Notes: generated by a model from the letters alone, not told the origin. 47,341 bases of DNA from Woeseiaceae bacterium (GCA_011772865.1 WVYQ01000020.1:53825-101165); one strand, 5' to 3'; positions 36,401 to 44,880 are shown, numbered from the stretch's first letter. Program-made: numbers and translations.

Positions 36401-36416
36401 TGTCGTCAAGTTGACA
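36401..36416. promoter_or_regulatory. Second operator-like site (site 2), 40 bp from site 1
   Basis: TGTCGTCAAGTTGACA shares 13 of 16 positions with the core of the upstream palindrome (36361-36376), including the outer TGTC and the whole TTGACA half. The start-to-start distance is exactly 40 bp. A weak -10-like AATAAG at 36459-36464 would put this site about 62 bp before a start point, the class I position for Crp-type activators. No -10 fits either TTGACA as a -35, which argues for operator rather than promoter elements. Confidence 0.5.
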
Positions 36417-36490
36417 GACATCGTCGTGGCTGCGGGGGAGCCTGTGACAAAGCGGGGCAATAAGGCCACGCTGAACACCGGGAGACAGTC

Positions 36491-37063
36491 ATGATCACTC
36501 CGCAACGCCTTAGCAAGTATTTGCTCGTGACGGTCGCCATGCTGGCAGTTTCCTTAACGGCTTCTGCCTACGAGGTCCGGGTAATGACTGGCGAGGGCTC
36601 AGAATCCAAAGCGCTCGACAGGGGCGACTATGACCTTGCGATTGAGCGGCTGGAGCTACGGACCAAGAGCGACTCGCCAACTATCGACATTCAACTCACG
36701 AACCTCTGCACGGCGTATGTCGTAACCAGCCAGTTCGACAAAGCCCGAGACGTATGTGACCGGGCGATCGAGGCTGACGGGGATTTCGTCGGTACGGCCT
36801 ACAACAGCAGAGGCGTCCTGAATGCTTTGACAGGCGATTACATCGCAGCACTGGACGACTTCGCAATGGCGGCCGACCAATCAAACTATCCGAAACCGCG
36901 CGTATATTTCGGCGATAAGGCGCCATCGATGCAGCGCTTCGGCACAACTACTGTCGACGTTGAACAATCGATCGAACTGGCCGCACAGAACCTGCAGTTC
37001 GCGGACAGGCGCTGGGCTGCCGTCAAGGAAGACAGCGAAGACCTTACGGCGGGAATGCGCTAG
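36491..37063 (+). CDS. Secreted TPR-repeat protein, function unknown
   Basis: A 190-residue protein with a Sec signal peptide (core LLVTVAMLAVSLTASA, cleavage near residue 26). It carries about two to three tetratricopeptide-like repeats: KALDRGDYDLAIERLELR, then LCTAYVVTSQFDKARDVCDRAIE, then YNSRGVLNALTGDYIAALDDFAMA. A good ribosome-binding site (GGGAGA) precedes the ATG. It is the first gene after the regulator and its palindromes, and a terminator follows. Periplasmic location and a scaffolding role are inferences. Confidence 0.85.
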   Translation: MITPQRLSKYLLVTVAMLAVSLTASAYEVRVMTGEGSESKALDRGDYDLAIERLELRTKSDSPTIDIQLTNLCTAYVVTSQFDKARDVCDRAIEADGDFVGTAYNSRGVLNALTGDYIAALDDFAMAADQSNYPKPRVYFGDKAPSMQRFGTTTVDVEQSIELAAQNLQFADRRWAAVKEDSEDLTAGMR

Positions 37064-37091
37064 CCGAATTTCGTCGCACTACCCCTGCGAC

Positions 37092-37120
37092 ATGGCCGGC
37101 CTCGCGCCGGCCATTTTATT
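37092..37120 (+). terminator. Rho-independent terminator after the TPR gene
   Basis: A perfect 9-bp stem, ATGGCCGGC (37092-37100) with GCCGGCCAT (37106-37114), encloses a CTCGC loop and is followed by TTTATT. It lies about 30 bases after the TPR stop codon. The T tract is interrupted by one A, so read-through into the next genes is possible. Confidence 0.78.
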
Positions 37121-37187
37121 TGGACCGGGACGAAGTGAACTCGATTTCGGGCGGCGGTACTATACTTGCCGAAACAGGAGGGAAACG

Positions 37188-37379
37188 ATGAGCCACAGGC
37201 CATACTGTGCCGTGTCCGGCGGGCTGTTCGCACTGGTTGCTTTGGCCCACCTTTGCAGAATCGGGTACGGCATGTCAGTCCACGTTAATGAATACCCTGT
37301 ACCAATGTTCGTGTCCTGGATCGCCTTCATTGTCCCGGCCGCATTGGCGGCCTGGGCGTTCAAGATGATTCGGCAATGA
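37188..37379 (+). CDS. 63-residue two-helix membrane protein
   Basis: A small protein with two predicted membrane helices (about 8-25 and 38-58) separated by a short loop with YGMSVHVNEYPVPM. An excellent ribosome-binding site (AGGAGGG) lies 6 bases before ATG 37188, which decides the start although the frame is open to 36960. TATACT at 37161-37166 is a possible -10. Its stop overlaps the next gene by 4 bases (ATGA), so it is coupled to the oxidoreductase. Family unknown to me. Confidence 0.8.
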   Translation: MSHRPYCAVSGGLFALVALAHLCRIGYGMSVHVNEYPVPMFVSWIAFIVPAALAAWAFKMIRQ

Positions 37380-38491
37380 TCGATCGGCCACGACGCCAAT
37401 TTCTCGGCACGGTTGGGGCAGGCGCTGTTGCCGGTGCCCTGGGTAGTCTGGGTCTGTTAACGACAAGAAGAGGTTTCGCGCAAATGACAAATACGATTCG
37501 TTGGGGTGTGGTTGGTACCGGCGGAATTGCCAACTCGATGGCGCGAATGATCAAGCTGGCTGACAACGCGGAACTGGCTGCCGTGTCGAGCCGACGGATG
37601 GAAACTGCGCGGGAGTTTGCGGACGAACACGGCGTGCCCAACGCCTTCGATTCGTGGGAGGAAATGTCGGCATCGGATGTGGTGGACGCGATCTACGTCG
37701 CGACTCCGACGAGCGTGCGCGAGGAAATCTGTATCGCGGCGGCCAGCAATGGCAAGCATGTCCTGGGCGAAAAACCGCTCGCAAGCTTGCCCTCGGTTCG
37801 ACGCATCACCAATGCCTGCCGCGACAACAATGTCGCATTCATGGACGGCACGCATTTCGTGCATCATCCCCGCACCCTGGACATCAAGGCGAACCGTGAA
37901 GAGCGGCTCGGCTTCGTATGGTCGGTGGCATCGGCCTTTCAGTTCAATCTCCCGGACAAAGGCAATATTCGCTTCAACCCGGAACTCGAACCGATGGGCG
38001 CGATCGGCGATGCCGGCTGGTACAACATGCGTGCGGCGGTCGAGTACCTGCCGCCCGACGTCGAACTCGATACGGTTAGCGCTCATGTGCGGCGCGACGG
38101 CGAAACCGGCGCCGCGATCAGTGGCACCGGCGTTCTCGACTTTACTGATGGGTCGACTTCAACATGGAATTGCGGCTTCGACTCCGGCGCCGTGGTCATG
38201 GACCTGCGCATCACGGGCACGGCCGGTGTCATCAATATCGACAATTTCCTGTCGCAGAATGCCGATGGCTCGGCGGATTTCCTCTATCGCAAAGGCGGCT
38301 GGGGCCGGGGCGCGAATGAGACGATCACGATCCCGTCCGCCAAGCCCGGCGCTGCCCTGATGTTCGAAGACTTCGCGGCGGCAGCGCACGATCCGTCGCT
38401 GCGCGAACAGTGGATGATTGCAACGGAACGCACGCAGGCATTGCTCGACGCAATCTGGATGGCGGCGCTGGAATCCGAAAAAAGTGATTGA
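37376..38491 (+). CDS. Tat-exported Gfo/Idh/MocA-family oxidoreductase
   Basis: A 371-residue NAD(P)-dependent dehydrogenase of the Gfo/Idh/MocA family. It begins with a Tat-type signal, PRRQFLG followed by TVGAGAVAGALGSLGLL, so it is probably folded with cofactor and exported to the periplasm. The Rossmann motif WGVVGTGGIANSMA follows, then the catalytic GEKPLA box and a conserved MGAIGDAGWYNM. Exported members often act on sugars or glycans with a tightly held NAD(P). Neighbours are a 63-residue membrane protein (ATGA overlap) and a predicted outer-membrane protein. The substrate is unknown. Confidence 0.9.
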   Translation: MIDRPRRQFLGTVGAGAVAGALGSLGLLTTRRGFAQMTNTIRWGVVGTGGIANSMARMIKLADNAELAAVSSRRMETAREFADEHGVPNAFDSWEEMSASDVVDAIYVATPTSVREEICIAAASNGKHVLGEKPLASLPSVRRITNACRDNNVAFMDGTHFVHHPRTLDIKANREERLGFVWSVASAFQFNLPDKGNIRFNPELEPMGAIGDAGWYNMRAAVEYLPPDVELDTVSAHVRRDGETGAAISGTGVLDFTDGSTSTWNCGFDSGAVVMDLRITGTAGVINIDNFLSQNADGSADFLYRKGGWGRGANETITIPSAKPGAALMFEDFAAAAHDPSLREQWMIATERTQALLDAIWMAALESEKSD

Positions 38492-39389
38492 TACGCGGCA
38501 CGCCGCCAGGGCGGCCATGCTAGTAGCTTTCCTCTATGCGGGCGCCTCAAATCAGGCATTCGCTCAGGACCTCGAGCCCCGGCGCTGGACGCCTCTGCCA
38601 CCCGGGCTGAATGTCGCGGGCGCGGGTTATGCCGCGACACGCGGCGACGTGTTCTTTGACCCGGTGCTGCTGGTTGAGGACGCCGAACTCGACGGCCACA
38701 TGCTCGGCGTGTCCTACGTTCGCTCATTCAACATCGCGCAGAAATCCGCGCGTATTGACGTGACCGTGCCATGGCAAAACCTGGAGTGGACCGGACTGCT
38801 CGATGGCGAGCCGGCAACGGCCTCGAGGGTCGGGTTGGCCGATCCGTGGGTCCGCCTGTCGATGATTCTCGTAAATCGTGGTTCCGGCGAGCCCGGGTCG
38901 CCTGGCACGGTTGTCGGTGTGGCGCTGGCAATGGGACTGCCGCTCGGTGAATATCTTGAGGGCAGGCTGCTCAACGTCGGCGGCAACCGGTTTGTTGTTC
39001 GCACCCAGGTGGGCATCGTCCATACGCGCGGCAAGTGGGCCTACGAGTTGACGGGTTCGGCCTTTCTCTATGACGACAATGACGAGTTCCTGGTCAACTC
39101 GACGCTCGAACAGGACCCGCTGTATGCGACACAGGGGCACATCATTCGTTTCTTCGACAAGCCCGGTTGGTGGGCCGCTCTTAGCGCCGGATATGCATGG
39201 GATGGCGAAACCCGGGTCGACGGCGTCCGGTCCGATAATCCCAAGCGCCTGTTCCTGTCCGCGGTGTCCGTGGGATTTCCGGTAGGCCAGCGGCAAGGCC
39301 TGAAAGTCACCTATCTGAGAAGCAGGACCAAAACGGACAGAGACGCCGACACCGATTCGCTGGCGCTCGCTTTTTCACACCGGTTCTAA
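38484..39389 (+). CDS. Predicted outer-membrane beta-barrel transporter-like protein
   Basis: About 301 residues with a signal peptide ([20 protein letters not shown]), then alternating strands typical of a beta barrel, ending [11 protein letters not shown] with the C-terminal Phe expected of outer-membrane proteins. It resembles the transporter family described as putative MetA-pathway of phenol degradation (PF13557): [24 protein letters not shown] near the start, AMGLPLGEY in the middle. GTG at 38484 overlaps the oxidoreductase stop by 8 bases; ATG at 38517 is an alternative. Its 3' end overlaps convergent rpoS by 4 bases. Confidence 0.82.
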   Translation: MIDTRHAARAAMLVAFLYAGASNQAFAQDLEPRRWTPLPPGLNVAGAGYAATRGDVFFDPVLLVEDAELDGHMLGVSYVRSFNIAQKSARIDVTVPWQNLEWTGLLDGEPATASRVGLADPWVRLSMILVNRGSGEPGSPGTVVGVALAMGLPLGEYLEGRLLNVGGNRFVVRTQVGIVHTRGKWAYELTGSAFLYDDNDEFLVNSTLEQDPLYATQGHIIRFFDKPGWWAALSAGYAWDGETRVDGVRSDNPKRLFLSAVSVGFPVGQRQGLKVTYLRSRTKTDRDADTDSLALAFSHRF

Positions 39390-40246
39390 TCGAGTATGAC
39401 GTCGCCAGAAATGCCCTGGCTCTCCATCATCGCGCGCAGCGTCTTCAGCGCATCGAGTTGAATCTGGCGCACGCGTTCTCGGGTCACACCGATCTCGTTG
39501 CCGATCTGCTCGAGCGTGGCCCGACGATACCCGCGTAGACCAAAGCGTCGCTCGACCACCGCGCGTTGCTTTTCGTTGAGTTCCGAAACCCATCGATCCA
39601 CAAGCCGTTCGACCTTGTCCTTCTGCGCGCGACGAGCAGGCTCGGCGCTGCGTTTCGCCTGCAGGCGGTCTACGGGACCGGCCTCGTCGTCATCGCCGCC
39701 GGCACGAATCGTAACCCGGTTGTGCAGCGACAACAGGCGCTCGACCTGTTGAATGTCCCGACCCGTGTGGTCGGCAATTTGAGCCGCAGTCGGCTCGGTG
39801 TCCTGGCTCTGCCGCAGTTTTCGCGCCGCTCGCAGGCAGGAATTGATGTCCTTGATGATATGGATCGGCAACCGAACCGTACCCGACTGGTTCATGATCG
39901 CACGCTCGATCGTCTGGCGAATCCACCAGGTCGCATAGGTCGAAAACCGGAACCCCCGCTCCGGATCAAATTTCTTGACGGCGTGAATCAGTCCCAGGTT
40001 TCCCTCCTCGATCAGGTCGAGAAGTGGCAGCCCGCGATTGATATAGCGCCTGGAAATCTTGACGACGAGGCGCAGATTACTCTCGATCATGCGCTGGCGC
40101 GCCGCCAGGTCACCGCGTTGCGCACGTCGTGCGAAGTGCTTTTCTTCGTCCGCAGTCAGTAGTGGCGAGACGCCAATCTCGCTGAGGTAGAGCCGGGTGG
40201 GATCCGTTGAATGCCCCGCGGCCTTGTTCTTATAAACCTGCCCCAC
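39386..40246 (-). CDS. rpoS: RNA polymerase sigma factor RpoS (short N-terminus)
   Basis: Stationary-phase and general-stress sigma factor. The 286-residue protein has region 1.2 ([21 protein letters not shown]), the highly conserved region 2 ([57 protein letters not shown]), region 3 and region 4 ([23 protein letters not shown]). GTG at 40246 follows a perfect AGGAGG, which decides the start. E. coli RpoS has about 45 more N-terminal residues. RpoS rather than another RpoD-like factor is supported by nlpD immediately upstream. Confidence 0.9.
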   Translation of the reverse strand: MGQVYKNKAAGHSTDPTRLYLSEIGVSPLLTADEEKHFARRAQRGDLAARQRMIESNLRLVVKISRRYINRGLPLLDLIEEGNLGLIHAVKKFDPERGFRFSTYATWWIRQTIERAIMNQSGTVRLPIHIIKDINSCLRAARKLRQSQDTEPTAAQIADHTGRDIQQVERLLSLHNRVTIRAGGDDDEAGPVDRLQAKRSAEPARRAQKDKVERLVDRWVSELNEKQRAVVERRFGLRGYRRATLEQIGNEIGVTRERVRQIQLDALKTLRAMMESQGISGDVILD

Positions 40247-40267
40247 AGTACCTCCTGGTTAGTGGGG
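40241..40267 (-). promoter_or_regulatory. Hairpin enclosing the rpoS ribosome-binding site and start codon
   Basis: In the mRNA sense, CCCCAC (40267-40262) can pair with GTGGGG (40246-40241). The second arm contains the GTG start codon and the 15-base loop contains AGGAGG. A six-pair GC-rich stem of this kind would limit ribosome access. It is a structural prediction by eye; no extended stem was found beyond the six pairs. Confidence 0.42.
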
Positions 40268-40299
40268 AGCGGTACACTGAGGTCAGCTTGTCGACCGTG

Positions 40300-40968
40300 T
40301 TATCTCGCAGGCAGATATTGTCGCGGATTAACCGGCTTGCCGTTGCGCCTGATCTCGAAATGCAGCCGCGCCTTTCGTTCCGGCCCCTCCCCCATGGTCG
40401 CTATGCGCTGGCCTTTCTTTATTGATTCGCCTTCTTTGACCAGCAACGACGCGTTGTACCCGTAGGCACTGAGGTAGGTGTCGTTATGTTTAAGAATAAT
40501 AAGCTGGCCATAACCGATCAGTCCACTGCCCGCATACACGACACGCCCGGAAGCCGCGGCAACTATGGCCTGGCCGGTCTTGCCATCGATCAGGATTCCG
40601 GTCCCGGTGCCCGGTTTCCCGCCGAAATTGACGCTGATTCGGCCGTTCGTGGGCCAGCCCCAGGGCGGCGGCGGCTCGGTAGGCACACTGGGTAATGGCT
40701 TTGGCTGCGGCCTGCTCGCCGAGGTCGATCGCTGCCCGACAGATCCTGACGGCGGTGACAATCGAATGACGTCGCCGGGATGGATCAGGGAGCCATCGCC
40801 GAGCTGGTTCCAGCGAGCGACCTGGGACGGGTCCAGGTTATAGCGCCAGGCAATGGAAAACAGCGTCTCGCCGCGGCGAACGATGTGGGTATCGGGCGGC
40901 GGCACGTATCGAGGGATGCCGCAGCCGGCCACGATCAGCAACACGAGAGCGATCGCGATGGCCCGCAT
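40300..40968 (-). CDS. nlpD: Lipoprotein NlpD (LysM and degenerate LytM domains)
   Basis: Outer-membrane lipoprotein that activates cell-separation amidases. With ATG at 40968 the protein is 222 residues: lipobox LIVAGC with Cys16, a LysM domain (about 28-72, HIVRRGETLFSIAWRYNL to HPGDVIRL), a Pro-rich linker, and an M23/LytM domain (about 120-218). Its metal-binding residues are missing (TGTGILIDG and SAYGYN where active enzymes have His), as expected for an amidase activator. The ATG shares an A with the upstream stop (TGATG). rpoS follows after 53 bases and its main promoter may lie within this gene. Confidence 0.92.
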   Translation of the reverse strand: MRAIAIALVLLIVAGCGIPRYVPPPDTHIVRRGETLFSIAWRYNLDPSQVARWNQLGDGSLIHPGDVIRLSPPSGSVGQRSTSASRPQPKPLPSVPTEPPPPWGWPTNGRISVNFGGKPGTGTGILIDGKTGQAIVAAASGRVVYAGSGLIGYGQLIILKHNDTYLSAYGYNASLLVKEGESIKKGQRIATMGEGPERKARLHFEIRRNGKPVNPRQYLPAR

Positions 40969-41552
40969 CAGCCACGAACCGTCAGCCAGATGATGACGAG
41001 CGCCACGATCGCGACCGTAATCCATCCGATGCGTTCGACATAGGTGCGCAATGTCGTTTCTAATTTCTCGCCGCCCCAGACGAGCAGCCCGGCGACGAGA
41101 AAAAACCGCGCTCCGCGGCCGATGAGCGAACCGATGAAAAATACCGGCAGGTTGAGCGCTGCAACGCCAGCGGCGATTGTGAACACCTTGTAGGGGATCG
41201 GTGAGAACCCGGCGACGAAGATGACCCAGATACCATAGCGGCCCAGCCAGTCGCGGCTGGTCTCGTAGGCGCCCCAGTAGCGCGACTCGGCCAGCCACGG
41301 CTGGATCGACTCAAACGCGCCCCAGCCGATCGCGTATCCGGCAAGTCCCCCGATTACCGAGAAAGCGGTTGCAATGAACGCATACCGCCACGCCCTGCCG
41401 AGATCGGCGAGACACATCGGCGCCAGCATGACATCGACCGGGACAGGGAAGAACGAGGATTCCGCGAAACTCAGAACTGCAAGGTAGCGCTCCGCAAAGC
41501 GGTGCCGCGACCACTCGATGACGCGGTCATAGAGCGGGCCGAAGATCTTCAC
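40968..41552 (-). CDS. DedA/VTT-type membrane protein, YqaA-like
   Basis: A 194-residue membrane protein of the DedA/VTT superfamily, YqaA type. Family features are the N-terminal re-entrant region SFAESSFFPVPVDVMLAPM, the motif VAGFSPIPYKVFTIAAGV and IGRGARFFLVAGLL. Four or more helices are predicted. Members of the superfamily include lipid scramblases and undecaprenyl-phosphate transporters; the role of YqaA itself is not known. Its ATG overlaps the pcm stop by 4 bases. Confidence 0.88.
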   Translation of the reverse strand: MKIFGPLYDRVIEWSRHRFAERYLAVLSFAESSFFPVPVDVMLAPMCLADLGRAWRYAFIATAFSVIGGLAGYAIGWGAFESIQPWLAESRYWGAYETSRDWLGRYGIWVIFVAGFSPIPYKVFTIAAGVAALNLPVFFIGSLIGRGARFFLVAGLLVWGGEKLETTLRTYVERIGWITVAIVALVIIWLTVRG

Positions 41553-42214
41553 TTGCCGTGCACCAATGGCACGAAACAGACAGCGCCCAGCGATACTTCT
41601 TCGAAGTGATCGTCCCTGCGCGTGACCTGCAGGAGGTCCTGGTAGCGCGGCGGACCAACAGGAATGATCATGCGACCATTCGGCGCGAGTTGCTGCAGCA
41701 GTTTCTCGGGCAGCTCCGGAGCGGCGGCAGCAACGATGATGCCATCGTACGGAGCATACTTCGGCCAGCCTTCCCAGCCATCGCCGACGCGAAACTGGAC
41801 ATTGTAGATATCGATTTCACGCAATCGACGCCGGGTCTTGCGCATCAGCTCGGGCAGGCGTTCCACCGTGTAAATCTTCTTGACCAGCGGCGCGAGGACG
41901 GCTGTCTGGTAGCCACAACCCGTCCCGATCTCGAGGACCGTTTCACCTTCGAAGTTCTCGAGCAATGCCTCGGTCATGCGCGCAACCACCCAGGGCTGGC
42001 TGATCGTCTGGCCCAGCCCGATCGGCAGCGCCGTATCTTCATAGGCACGACTGGCGAGCGCCTCGTCGACGAACAGGTGCCGCGGCACATTACGAATCTG
42101 CTCGAGTACGACCTCGCTCTGAATCCCGTTGTCCTTGAGGCGCTGAACGAGGCGATCGCGCGTTCGACGCGACGTCATGCCGATTCCCTCGATATTCGGG
42201 CGCGGGCTAGTCAC
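41549..42214 (-). CDS. pcm: Protein-L-isoaspartate O-methyltransferase
   Basis: Repairs isoaspartyl residues in aged proteins using SAM. The 221-residue protein has the family [18 protein letters not shown], the SAM-binding [16 protein letters not shown], and GRMIIPVGP followed by a DLLQVTR strand. An alternative ATG 12 codons downstream ([14 protein letters not shown]) would match shorter homologues. It overlaps surE by 8 bases, as in the surE-pcm-nlpD-rpoS cluster. Confidence 0.96.
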   Translation of the reverse strand: MTSPRPNIEGIGMTSRRTRDRLVQRLKDNGIQSEVVLEQIRNVPRHLFVDEALASRAYEDTALPIGLGQTISQPWVVARMTEALLENFEGETVLEIGTGCGYQTAVLAPLVKKIYTVERLPELMRKTRRRLREIDIYNVQFRVGDGWEGWPKYAPYDGIIVAAAAPELPEKLLQQLAPNGRMIIPVGPPRYQDLLQVTRRDDHFEEVSLGAVCFVPLVHGK

Positions 42215-42953
42215 GTTGCAGCCACCCCTCCACCTGGGACAAGGCGTCGTGCCGTGTCAGGTCGATCTTGAGCGGTGTGATCGCCGCGGCGCCCTGCTCG
42301 AGTGCATGAAAATCGGTGCCCTCGCCCGACTCCTGGCTCTCGCCGGCCGGTCCCACCCAGTAGATCGTGCGCCCGTGAGGGTCTTCGGACCTGACGACGG
42401 GCTCCGACTTGTGGCGAAACCCGAGGCGGCACACCCGCACCCCGTTCAGTTCCTCGTAAGGCCGATCCGGGACATTGACATTGAAGATGAACTCCGAGGG
42501 CAGCGGGTCCTTTTCGAGGCGTTGCACCAGTTCCACGGCGACCCTGGCCGCCGTGTCGAAATGTGTCAGCCGGTGTCCGACCAGCGACACCGCGATCGTC
42601 GGAAATCCGAGAAAACGCCCCTCCATGGCGGCTGCCACAGTGCCCGAATAAATCACGTCGTCACCGAGGTTCGCGCCATGATTGATGCCGGACACGACGA
42701 GGTCCGGCTCTTCTTCCAGGAATCCGGTCAGTGCCAGGTGCACGCAGTCGGACGGCGTGCCATTCACCCGGTATCGGTTCTCTGCAACTTTCGACACCCG
42801 CAATGGGTCATTCAACGTCAGCGAGTTACTCGCCGCGGACCGGTTGCGATCGGGCGCGACAACGACAACGTCGGCGATTTCGGACAATGCGTCTGCAAGA
42901 ACATTGATCCCTGTGGCGAGATAGCCGTCATCGTTGCTTACGAGGATTTTCAT
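42207..42953 (-). CDS. surE: 5'/3'-nucleotidase SurE
   Basis: Metal-dependent nucleotidase and exopolyphosphatase linked to stationary-phase survival. With ATG at 42953 the protein is 248 residues. It starts [16 protein letters not shown] with the metal-binding Asp8-Asp9, then [26 protein letters not shown] and [20 protein letters not shown]. The frame is open upstream but those codons overlap the divergent smr gene. Confidence 0.97.
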   Translation of the reverse strand: MKILVSNDDGYLATGINVLADALSEIADVVVVAPDRNRSAASNSLTLNDPLRVSKVAENRYRVNGTPSDCVHLALTGFLEEEPDLVVSGINHGANLGDDVIYSGTVAAAMEGRFLGFPTIAVSLVGHRLTHFDTAARVAVELVQRLEKDPLPSEFIFNVNVPDRPYEELNGVRVCRLGFRHKSEPVVRSEDPHGRTIYWVGPAGESQESGEGTDFHALEQGAAAITPLKIDLTRHDALSQVEGWLQRD

Positions 42954-43035
42954 GGAGGGTGCTTTATGGATTGCGCCTCGAGGTGGCCTCACTATACTCA
43001 AAGTTTGCATTACACCATAGCCTGAGAAACTTGCT

Positions 43036-43560
43036 GTGAACGACGATGATTCGGACCTTTTCAGACGATCGGTGGGGGATGCCAAACCACTGTCGGCCGA
43101 CGAGCGCGTGCCTGAGGCCGGGAAGAAACCGACGCCCAGGGCCAGGTTCTCGCGAGCCGACGAAGAGAAAGCCCTGCGCGAGAGCCTCGATATCGACGTC
43201 GACGAGATGGAAAGTTCGAACGCCGACAACATGCGCTTTCATCGCCCCCATGTCGGCAAGCGGACGATGCGCAAGCTCGCTCGTGGCAAGTTTGCCGTCC
43301 AGGCGGAAATCGACCTTCACGGCATGACCGTCGCCGAAGCGAGGCCCCGGCTCGCCGATTTCATTGACTATTCGGGCAAGCAGGGCCTGACCTGTGTGCG
43401 TATCGTGCACGGCAAGGGGCTTGGCTCCGGTCACCGGGGCCCCGTGCTCAAAAATGCAGTCAATCGCTGGCTGCGCAAGTGGGATTCCGTAATCGCGTTC
43501 ACTTCTGCACGGCAGGTCGATGGCGGCACCGGGGCTGTCTACGTACTGCTCGATCAGTAG
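43036..43560 (+). CDS. Smr-domain protein (SmrA-like)
   Basis: A 174-residue protein with a charged N-terminal segment and a C-terminal Smr domain (about 90-174). The LDLHG-type motif [16 protein letters not shown] and the [18 protein letters not shown] loop are intact. Smr domains act as nucleases in several settings (MutS2, ribosome rescue), and SmrA of E. coli has DNA endonuclease activity. GTG at 43036 is the start. It is divergent from surE and convergent with truD, an insertion into the usual truD-surE order. Confidence 0.88.
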   Translation: MNDDDSDLFRRSVGDAKPLSADERVPEAGKKPTPRARFSRADEEKALRESLDIDVDEMESSNADNMRFHRPHVGKRTMRKLARGKFAVQAEIDLHGMTVAEARPRLADFIDYSGKQGLTCVRIVHGKGLGSGHRGPVLKNAVNRWLRKWDSVIAFTSARQVDGGTGAVYVLLDQ

Positions 43561-43598
43561 GCGTCCTTATTGGCAGCAGCTTCAATGACCGCTTCAGG

Positions 43599-44579
43599 TC
43601 ATTTCCGGGTGTTGGATATTCTGGCGACTTGGTGGCTGCTCTCGGCGGCAAGGCAGACGACCTCTCGCAGGACTGCGGTTGCAAAACTCCCGCGGCCGAG
43701 ATCGAACTCCAGCCACAGTTGCGCTTCATCAAACTGCCAGGTCATGTTATTCACGCGCATTCGTAACGGGCGCCGCATCTCTTTGACACCGATCGACTCG
43801 AACGCGCGCATGGTGCCGGTTGGATGGACGTCCAGGGCGGCACAGCGCTGTTGCAAAGCGGCATCCACTTCGTCGACCGGGAAAATACTGTTCGTTCCGT
43901 CGAGATTCGCCGTATCACCGGGTAGCAGGCTGTTCCAGGTTCCCTGCTCGACTCGCTCGCTCAGCTGGTTGTTGAAGTCCAGTGACCGCAGAGCCGATAT
44001 ACCGATACTGCGTTTGGCGCGCGGTAACTTCTTGTCGTCGAGTACGGCCTGGCCCAGTTCGATGTTGGATCCGTTCCTCCCGAATCGTTGTTCGCCGAAA
44101 TAATTGGGAACGCCCGAGGCAAGGATAAGCCGTAGCCTTTCATCGACACGGCTGTCTTCAGGCCGGTCGCCCCGCAACGCGATGCGAAACGAGTTGCCAT
44201 GATGAGCTCCGCGCTTGAGTTTGCGCGCATGACGTGTCGCTTCGAGAATGTCGACGCCGTCAACGTTAAGCGCTCGCCAGTCCGTGCCCTCGCCCGCGGC
44301 TCTGCGTACGCTGAACCACTGCCGTGTCACGGCATGTCGGTCTTTGAGCCCTGCGTATCCCACGTCGCGGGACGGCACGCCCGCGTGTCTGGCGAGCTGA
44401 TCGGCAATCCAGGCGGTATTAGCACCGGTTTTCTCGATCCACAGCCAGTCATGTTCGCCATCTCCGCTCATCTCGATATCGAGAAGCTCGTTGACGACAA
44501 AGTCACTGGGCCGGGTCTTGATCCGGGCGCAAAACAGCGGCTGCCCGTGCGCGCGGGCCCAGTCCGGTAACGGCGTCAC
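43599..44579 (-). CDS. truD: tRNA pseudouridine-13 synthase TruD
   Basis: Converts U13 of tRNA-Glu to pseudouridine. The 326-residue protein has the signature GYAGLKDRHAVTRQWFSV with catalytic Asp80, then GNSFRIALRG, SGVPNYFGEQRFGRNGSN and FNNQLSERV. It follows ftsB after 7 bases; the ispD and ispF genes that separate the two in E. coli are absent here. Confidence 0.97.
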   Translation of the reverse strand: MTPLPDWARAHGQPLFCARIKTRPSDFVVNELLDIEMSGDGEHDWLWIEKTGANTAWIADQLARHAGVPSRDVGYAGLKDRHAVTRQWFSVRRAAGEGTDWRALNVDGVDILEATRHARKLKRGAHHGNSFRIALRGDRPEDSRVDERLRLILASGVPNYFGEQRFGRNGSNIELGQAVLDDKKLPRAKRSIGISALRSLDFNNQLSERVEQGTWNSLLPGDTANLDGTNSIFPVDEVDAALQQRCAALDVHPTGTMRAFESIGVKEMRRPLRMRVNNMTWQFDEAQLWLEFDLGRGSFATAVLREVVCLAAESSHQVARISNTRK

Positions 44580-44586
44580 GGGTCGG

Positions 44587-44880
44587 TTAGTGCGCGGCGT
44601 CAGCGACCGGCACGACCTGGTAGAAGGTTTCGCTGGGACCGATCATGCCGAGGTCGGTCCTGGCACGCTCCTCGGCAGCCTCGAGGCTTTGCTTGAGATT
44701 GACGACCTCGGCGTCGAGGGCCTGGTTGCGCGCCTTCAGTGCGGCGTTCTGCTCACGTTGTTCGGCGACAGCGGCTCGCAGGTCACGCGTCTTGCCGAAA
44801 CCGGAGTCGGAGAACCACAGCTGCACCTGCAGCGCCAGTGCGACTCCTGCGAGAATGACAAGCATCCAGCGTGTATTCAC
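44587..44880 (-). CDS. ftsB: Cell division protein FtsB
   Basis: Bitopic divisome protein that joins FtsL and FtsQ and helps activate FtsWI. With GTG at 44880 it is 97 residues: one membrane helix (about 4-21, WMLVILAGVALALQVQLWF), then a coiled coil (about 30-72, VAEQREQNAALKARNQALDAEVVNLK) and a short tail with ARTDLGMIGPSETFYQV. GGGGA lies about 8 bases upstream of GTG. An ATG at 44904 would add 8 atypical residues. It follows eno, as in Pseudomonas and E. coli. Confidence 0.93.
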   Translation of the reverse strand: MNTRWMLVILAGVALALQVQLWFSDSGFGKTRDLRAAVAEQREQNAALKARNQALDAEVVNLKQSLEAAEERARTDLGMIGPSETFYQVVPVADAAH

